Notes under the pieces: generated by a model
Databases searched by the model: none
What the model was told of the DNA's origin: nothing
What the model saw: the letters and a program-made list of their open reading frames with translations, nothing else
Shown: positions 59,194-64,000 of the stretch, in pieces
How positions within the stretch are numbered: position 1 is the stretch's first letter
Layout: the number at the start of each line of letters is the position of its first letter
Position numbers and translations under genes: made by a program
Origin: Actinomadura livida
GTDB lineage: Bacteria; Actinomycetota; Actinomycetes; Streptosporangiales; Streptosporangiaceae
Length of the DNA stretch: 64,000 nucleotides
Direction: 5' to 3'
NCBI RefSeq assembly: GCF_014648675.1
Contig: NZ_BMRO01000009.1
Location: forward strand, 302,642-366,641

Positions 59194-59967
59194 TCAGCCC
59201 ATGTAGCTTCCGCCGTTGACGTCGATCGTGGCGCCGGTGACGTAGCTCGCGGCCTCCGAGGCGAGGAAGGCCACCACCGCCCCGATCTCGTGCGGCGTCC
59301 CGTACCGGCCGACCGCGACGCTGTCGAGGAGGCGCCGGTTGACGTGGTCGGGGGCGACCTCGGCCATCGGGGTCACGACGCGGCCGGGGGTGATGGCGTT
59401 CGCCGTCACGCCGTGGCGCCCGTACTCGATGGCGAGCGTGCGGGTCAGGCCGAGGAGGCCGGTCTTGGCCGTTCCGTAGGGGATGCCCGCGACGTGCGCG
59501 CCGGTCCGGGCCGACTGGGACGAGATGTTCACGATCCGCCCCCACGACTCCGCCACCATGTCCGGCAGCAGCGTCTTGCAGCCGATGAACGCGCCGGTCA
59601 GGTTCACGGCGAGCACCCGCTCCCACTCGTCGAGGGGGGTGTCGAGGGCCGGGCACTTGACGCCGTCCTTCTTGGGGGAGATGGCCGCGTTGTTGACCAG
59701 CACGCAGGCGGGTCCGAAGCTCGCGCGGGCGGCGTCGCGGACCCGCAGCCAGTCCTCCTCCCGGGAGATGTCGGCCTTGACCGTCCGGAAGAGGTCCTTC
59801 GACGCGGCGTGGCTCGCGGTGAAAGCCTCCAGGTCCGGCTCGCTGAGGTCGGCGACGACGACGGGCGTGCCGCGGCCCAGCAGCTCGTCGACGATCCCCT
59901 CGCCGATCCCGCGGGCGCCGCCCGTCACGACGGCGCAGTAGCGTTCCGGTGCGTTCGGCTCGGTCAC
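59194..59967 (-). CDS. short-chain dehydrogenase/reductase, 3-oxoacyl-reductase-like
   Basis: The 257-residue SDR has TGGARGIG at 15-22, NNAA at 92-95 and the catalytic Ser150, Tyr164 and Lys168 (NISSQSA, YGTAK). It ends ATIDVNGGSYMG, typical of the FabG-like group. It could act on a hydroxyacyl or alcohol in beta-oxidation. The GTG start lies within a 14-base tandem repeat that also overlaps the previous gene's stop region. It is the last gene of a minus operon (64000 down). Confidence 0.9.
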   Translation of the reverse strand: MTEPNAPERYCAVVTGGARGIGEGIVDELLGRGTPVVVADLSEPDLEAFTASHAASKDLFRTVKADISREEDWLRVRDAARASFGPACVLVNNAAISPKKDGVKCPALDTPLDEWERVLAVNLTGAFIGCKTLLPDMVAESWGRIVNISSQSARTGAHVAGIPYGTAKTGLLGLTRTLAIEYGRHGVTANAITPGRVVTPMAEVAPDHVNRRLLDSVAVGRYGTPHEIGAVVAFLASEAASYVTGATIDVNGGSYMG

Positions 59968-60020
59968 GGGTCGGTCCTCACGGGTCGGTCCTCACGGGTC
60001 GGTCTTCACGGAGTCGGTCC
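59964..60020 (-). repeat. 14-base tandem repeat spanning a gene boundary
   Basis: TCACGGGTCGGTCC occurs at 59964-59977 and 59978-59991, with a near copy at 59992-60005 and a degenerate fourth at 60006-60020. It encodes the synthetase C-terminus, its stop and the SDR's GTG and GAGG. As 14 is not a multiple of 3, copy number changes shift frame. Confidence 0.8.
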
Positions 60021-62167
60021 TCGGGTGCGTCGGCGAGCACGACGAGGGCGTCGACCGCGACGGGCGCCCCGTCGTGGCCGATGAGCAGCGGGTTGACCTC
60101 GACGGAGTCGGCGGCGTCCGCCAGCCCGGCCGAGAAGCGGGAGAAGTCGCCGACGACCCGCGCCAGGGCGTCGAGGTCGGCCGGGGTGCGGCCCCGCGCG
60201 CCCTGGAGGACGGGCAGGCCCCGCAGCGCATCGATCATGGCGCGGGCCTCGCGCGGGGACACCGGCGCCGGGCGGATCTGGACGTCGGGGTCGAGCTCGG
60301 CGAAGACGCCGCCGATCCCGACGAGCGTGATCGGCCCGAAGGCCGGGTCCTTCGACATGCCGAGGATCAGCTCGACGTCGTTGCGCAGGCTCGGCTGGAC
60401 GACGAGGGCGGCGTCGGCGAGGTCGTGCGACCGGGCCAGATCGAGCAGCTCCGAGGCGGCGGTCCGCGTCTCGCCGGCGGAGGCCAGCCCGACCCGCACC
60501 GCGCCCAGCTCGCTCTTGTGGGGCAGGCGGTCCGACAGCAGCTTGACGACGACGGGGTGGCCGAGCTCGTCCGCCGCGCGGACGGCCGCGTCCGCGTCGT
60601 GCGCCACGATCTCGGGGACGACGGGCACCCCGGCCCGCGCGACCAGCGCCTTGCCGTCGACCTCGTCCAGGAACTTCCGGCCGCGGGTGCGGGCCCGGAT
60701 GATCTCGTCGGCCGAGACGGCGTCGCCTGCGGGCTCGTCCGCCGAGCCGCCCGGGGTCGGGCGGGCGCCGCCCGCCCAGTCCGCCAGCGCGGCCGCGGCG
60801 AGCATCGCCCGCGCGGGATCGCCGTAGGCGGGGATCCCGGCCTCCCACAGCGCCGTGAGGGGCCTGCCCGACCCGCCGACCCACGTCACGATGAGGGGCT
60901 TGTCCGACCCGGCGGCCGCGGCGGTGAGGCCCTCGCACAGGAGGTCCTCCTCGGCTTCGAGGTTCCCCAGGAGGACGACGGCGAGGTCGGTGTCCGGGTT
61001 GGCCAGCGCGATCCCGACGGAGTCGATGAACATCTGCTGGTCGGACGCCACGGCGCCGGTGGTGTCGATGGGGTTCGCCGTCGAGGCGAACGAGGGGAGG
61101 ATCTCCGCCATCCGGGACCGCCACTCGTCCGTCCAGGCGAAGACGTCCAGGCCGAGCTTCTCGGCGTAGTCGGTCATCAGCGCGCCCGCCCCGCCCGACA
61201 GGGTCAGGATCGACACGCGCCGTCCGTGCGGGCGGCGCTTGCGGCTCGCCATGACCCGCCCGAGGTCGAGCATCTCCTCGACGGTGTTCGCCCGGAGCAC
61301 GTTGTGGCGGCGGAGCACGCCCTCGAAGACGTCGTCCGAGCCCGCCAGCGCCCCGGTGTGGGAGGCGGCGGCCTGCGCGCCCCGCGCGGACCGGCCCACC
61401 TTCAGCACGATCACCGGCACGTCCCGTTCGCGCGCCGCCGCGAGCGCCCGCTCGAAGCGGCGGCCGTCCCGGATGCCCTCGATGTAGGCGAGGATGACCC
61501 GCGTGGAGTCGAGCGCCACCAGATCTTCGATGATCTCGGCGATGCCGAGGTCGGCCTCGTTCCCGGTGTTGACGAAGGTGCCGATGCCCACGCCGGTCGA
61601 GTGCGCGAGGTTGAGGATGAAGCCGCCCAGCGCGCCGCTCTGGGAGACGAAGGCGATGCCGTCGTCCTTCAGTGCGAAGCGGTCCTGGTCCAGCGCGGTC
61701 ATGAACGTGGCCATGACGGAGTTGTCGACCGACACCGCCCCCACGGTGTTCGGCCCGAGGACGCGGATTCCCGTCTCCGCGGCGGCCCGGACCAGCTCGT
61801 CCTGGAGCGCGGCGCCCGCTCCGCCGATCTCGGCGAGCCCGGAGCTGAACACGATCGCCAGCGGGATCCCGCGGGCGCCGCAGTCCCGGACGGTCTCGGC
61901 GACCCGCGCGGCGGGCAGGGCGATGACCGCGATGTCGGGGACGACCGGAACGTCGTCCAGCCCGGCGACGGCGGGCAGGCCCTGCACGGTGTCGCGGCGC
62001 GGATTGACGGGGAAGATCCGCCCGGTGAACCCGTACTGCCGCAGGTAGCGGATCGGCCGCCCGCCCGCCTTGGACGGGTCGTCGGACGCGCCGAAGACGA
62101 CGATGCCCGACGCCGTGCGCAGGAGGCCCGGCAGGGAACGCCGGTCGGGGGAGGGCCCGCGCGTCAT
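59978..62167 (-). CDS. NDP-forming acyl-CoA synthetase (acetyl-CoA-synthetase-like)
   Basis: The 729-residue protein has a CoA-binding domain from residue 10 (IVVFGASDDPSKAGGRPIRY), the succinyl-CoA-ligase-like middle with the phosphohistidine candidate His270 in AAASHTGALAGSDD, and a C-terminal ATP-grasp domain from about 480 (ARTRGRKFLDEVDGKALVAR). The order matches the NDP-forming family, which makes acyl-CoA from acid, CoA and ATP via ADP. The ATG overlaps the upstream dehydrogenase stop (ATGA). Its last codons lie in the tandem repeat. It activates an acid in the same operon as two acyl-CoA dehydrogenases. Confidence 0.92.
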   Translation of the reverse strand: MTRGPSPDRRSLPGLLRTASGIVVFGASDDPSKAGGRPIRYLRQYGFTGRIFPVNPRRDTVQGLPAVAGLDDVPVVPDIAVIALPAARVAETVRDCGARGIPLAIVFSSGLAEIGGAGAALQDELVRAAAETGIRVLGPNTVGAVSVDNSVMATFMTALDQDRFALKDDGIAFVSQSGALGGFILNLAHSTGVGIGTFVNTGNEADLGIAEIIEDLVALDSTRVILAYIEGIRDGRRFERALAAARERDVPVIVLKVGRSARGAQAAASHTGALAGSDDVFEGVLRRHNVLRANTVEEMLDLGRVMASRKRRPHGRRVSILTLSGGAGALMTDYAEKLGLDVFAWTDEWRSRMAEILPSFASTANPIDTTGAVASDQQMFIDSVGIALANPDTDLAVVLLGNLEAEEDLLCEGLTAAAAGSDKPLIVTWVGGSGRPLTALWEAGIPAYGDPARAMLAAAALADWAGGARPTPGGSADEPAGDAVSADEIIRARTRGRKFLDEVDGKALVARAGVPVVPEIVAHDADAAVRAADELGHPVVVKLLSDRLPHKSELGAVRVGLASAGETRTAASELLDLARSHDLADAALVVQPSLRNDVELILGMSKDPAFGPITLVGIGGVFAELDPDVQIRPAPVSPREARAMIDALRGLPVLQGARGRTPADLDALARVVGDFSRFSAGLADAADSVEVNPLLIGHDGAPVAVDALVVLADAPEDRLREDRPVRTDP

Positions 62168-63228
62168 CGGGTCGTCCCCGCGTGCTCGATGCCGTGGACC
62201 GGGGCGCCGGGGGAGGCGAGCTGCTCGATGACCATGCCGCCCACCGCGGTCCGGTGCTCCAGGGTGGACCCGAACGCCCCCTCCAGGGCCTTGCCGCGCT
62301 GCAGCCACAGGTGCAGGTCGTGCTCCCAGGTGAAGCCGATCCCGCCGTGGAGCTGGAGCGCGGCGGACCCGGCGAGCTCGGAGGCCCGGTTCGCCGCCGC
62401 CTTCGCGCGCGCGGCGGCGAGCGGGGCGTCGGCCGCCCGGTGCGCGACGGCGTAGCAGGCGTACCAGGCGAGGGAGCGGGCGGCCTCGGTCTGGATGGCG
62501 ACGTTCGCGAGCCGGTGCTTGAGGATCTGGAAGGTGCCGAGCGCGCGCCCGAACTGCCGGCGCTCGATCACGTACTCCCGGGTCATGTCGGCCAGCCGCT
62601 GCGCCACGCCGACCAGGACGCACGCGGTGGCGGCGGCCCCGAGGCCGGACGCCCGCGCGGCGGCGGCCGGGTCCGCCGTCAGGAGGGTGGCCTCGCCGGC
62701 CGCGAAGGTGCCGCGGGCGAGGCGGCGGCTGAGGTCCACGCCGTCCAGCGGCTGCCAGGACGCCCGGTCGGGCGTTACGAGGTGCAGTTCCTCGCCCGAT
62801 TTCACGACCACGACGTCCGCGCGCGTCCCGTCGGGCGTGATGCCGGACGGGTCGAACGACGCGGACGCGACGGCCTCGCCCTCCGCGATGGCGCGCAGCC
62901 ACTTCTTCCGCTCCGCCTCGCTCCCGAATTCCCCGATGACGTGCGGGGCGAGCACGGCGGTCTCGACGACCGGCTCGGGAACCCCGTGGTATCCGCACGC
63001 CTCCAGGCACAGCGCGAGATCCACCAGGGTCCCGCCGGCACCGCCCTCTTCCTCGGGGACGCACACGCCGAACAGCCCGCTCTCGGCGAGCTTCGGCCAC
63101 AGGGTGCTCTCGTAGGCGTGCCCGGCGGACCAGGCGGCCCGAAGATAGCCGGGACCGGCGACGGTGCCGAGCAGGTCCGCGAGGAACGCCGCGTACTCGG
63201 TCTGGTCGTCGGAGAAACTGAACCTCAT
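62164..63228 (-). CDS. acyl-CoA dehydrogenase
   Basis: The 354-residue protein starts MRFSFSDDQTEYAAFLADLL and ends with ALQLHGGIGFTWEHDLHLWL, both typical. It is shorter than classic dehydrogenases by about 30 residues and pairs with the gene just upstream, one base away. Such pairs commonly form heterotetramers in actinomycetes. The stop overlaps the synthetase start. The substrate is unknown. Confidence 0.9.
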   Translation of the reverse strand: MRFSFSDDQTEYAAFLADLLGTVAGPGYLRAAWSAGHAYESTLWPKLAESGLFGVCVPEEEGGAGGTLVDLALCLEACGYHGVPEPVVETAVLAPHVIGEFGSEAERKKWLRAIAEGEAVASASFDPSGITPDGTRADVVVVKSGEELHLVTPDRASWQPLDGVDLSRRLARGTFAAGEATLLTADPAAAARASGLGAAATACVLVGVAQRLADMTREYVIERRQFGRALGTFQILKHRLANVAIQTEAARSLAWYACYAVAHRAADAPLAAARAKAAANRASELAGSAALQLHGGIGFTWEHDLHLWLQRGKALEGAFGSTLEHRTAVGGMVIEQLASPGAPVHGIEHAGTTR

Positions 63229-63229
63229 C

Positions 63230-64000
63230 TCAAGCGCTCCTCGGCAGCCCGAGCACCCGCTCGGCGATAATGTTCCGCTGAATCTCGTTCGACCCGGCGT
63301 AGATGTGCGACGCGCGGCTCATCCAGTAGTGCTTGAAAAGGTTCGTCGCGCCCGGCAGGCCACCGGACCTGACCTCCGCCTCGCTCGCCAGCATGGAGAG
63401 CGCGAATTCCAAGATCCGGGTCTGCAGTTCAGACCACCAGACCTTGCCCATCGACGCCTGCGGGCCGGGCTTCTCGCCTTTCGACACCTCGGTCAGCGTT
63501 CGCAGCGTCATGAAGCGGTACGCCTCGATCTCCTCGTGGAACCGGCCCACTTCATAACGGACCAGAGAATCGTTCCGCCGCGCTTCCGGAATGAGCGCGA
63601 CCGCGTCGCGGAGGACCCGGTGGAAATGCGCGGCGGTGTTCAGGTTGCTGCTGCGCTCATGCGTGAGGGTCGACATCGCGACCTTCCATCCGTTGCCGAG
63701 ACCGCCGACCACGTTCTCCAGCGGGACTTCGACGTCGGTGAGGAAGAGTTCGGCGAATTCGGCGTCGTCGTTCATCTGGCGGATGGGCCGGAATTCGACG
63801 CCCGGAGTGTCGCAGGGGATGAGGACGTAGCTGATGCCGCGGTGCTTCGGGGCCTCAGGGTCGGTGCGGACCAGGGCGAAGATCCAGGTGGCGAACCGGA
63901 AGTGCGACGTCCAGACCTTCTGCCCGTTGATGCGGATGGAGTCCGTCCCGACCTCGCCGCGGGTGCGCAGCGACGCGAGGTCGCTGCCCGCGTCGGGTTC
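63230..64000 (-). CDS. acyl-CoA dehydrogenase, N-terminus cut by window edge
   Basis: The visible 256 residues, reading EPDAGSDLASLRTRGEVGTD at the edge, contain INGQKVWTSHFRFATWIFAL, the AMSTLTHERSSNLNTAAHFH segment and the end MSRASHIYAGSNEIQRNIIA with the conserved FAD-contacting IYAGSNEIQRNI. The first 120-130 residues lie beyond position 64000. It is the first visible gene of the minus operon continuing with a second dehydrogenase, the synthetase and an SDR. Confidence 0.92.
   Translation of the reverse strand, partial: EPDAGSDLASLRTRGEVGTDSIRINGQKVWTSHFRFATWIFALVRTDPEAPKHRGISYVLIPCDTPGVEFRPIRQMNDDAEFAELFLTDVEVPLENVVGGLGNGWKVAMSTLTHERSSNLNTAAHFHRVLRDAVALIPEARRNDSLVRYEVGRFHEEIEAYRFMTLRTLTEVSKGEKPGPQASMGKVWWSELQTRILEFALSMLASEAEVRSGGLPGATNLFKHYWMSRASHIYAGSNEIQRNIIAERVLGLPRSA

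Noticed and set aside
1..64000. tRNA, rRNA, CRISPR arrays, riboswitches and prophage or integrase genes
   Set aside because: I looked for cloverleaf-like stretches, regular spaced repeats, conserved RNA motifs and integrase signatures in gaps and found none that I can support.

Overview
The window is about 64 kb of very GC-rich DNA with dense genes, many GTG starts, ATGA/GTGA stop-start overlaps, F420-type LLM oxidoreductases, Tat and lipoprotein exports and many TetR/GntR regulators. This points to a filamentous actinomycete, possibly Actinomadura or another member of the Streptosporangiales/Thermomonosporaceae. That placement is inferred from gene content, not from a marker gene. I see no rRNA, tRNA, CRISPR array or intact insertion sequence. 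Both window edges cut acyl-CoA dehydrogenase genes on the minus strand.

Layout. 1-10.6 kb: beta-oxidation-type genes (two acyl-CoA dehydrogenases, an acyl-CoA synthetase, a MaoC-like hydratase, thioesterases, an enoyl-CoA hydratase), an amidohydrolase and two F420-dependent oxidoreductases. 10.7-17.2 kb: an ArsR-type regulator, exported proteins (Tat esterase, C39-like peptidase, I36-like inhibitor, an unknown secreted protein), a flavin-reductase-like protein and a zinc alcohol dehydrogenase. 17.3-21.5 kb: a three-gene operon (reductase, DUF1214 protein, sulfotransferase) facing a TetR gene across a perfect palindrome. 21.5-37.4 kb: a mixed accessory region with single genes, several gene remnants, a GH6 cellulase, two more TetR genes with palindromes, and a Drr-like ABC exporter. 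37.5-43.3 kb: a tightly overlapped seven-gene operon (sugar-nucleotide epimerase, GT2, DUF2064 transferase, methyltransferase, membrane cytochrome b561-like/molybdopterin oxidoreductase, two membrane proteins), which looks like an uncharacterised envelope glycoconjugate system. 45.4-64 kb: a second catabolic locus with a branched-chain-type (HAAT) ABC importer, a FadR-type GntR regulator, an enoyl-CoA hydratase, a cyclase-family hydrolase, two divergent Baeyer-Villiger-type monooxygenases, two SDRs, an HSL-type esterase, an NDP-forming acyl-CoA synthetase and two acyl-CoA dehydrogenases.

How the genes may work together. In the 45-64 kb locus the order of functions fits uptake of a small organic acid or ketone, alcohol/ketone interconversion by SDRs, Baeyer-Villiger insertion of oxygen to an ester or lactone, hydrolysis by the HSL-type esterase, CoA activation and beta-oxidation. 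Four promoters across this locus carry a GCTAWGATAGC-like palindrome, a plausible site for the GntR regulator encoded inside it. The 1-10.6 kb locus has its own recurring promoter motif (TTGACAWCGACRTCGAWAT-like) ahead of three operons. The substrates are not deducible from sequence alone.

The most unusual items are the 37.5-43.3 kb operon, the shared promoter motifs, a 14-base tandem repeat bridging the end of one gene and the start of the next at 59,964-60,020, and the sulfotransferase/DUF1214/reductase operon with its palindrome.
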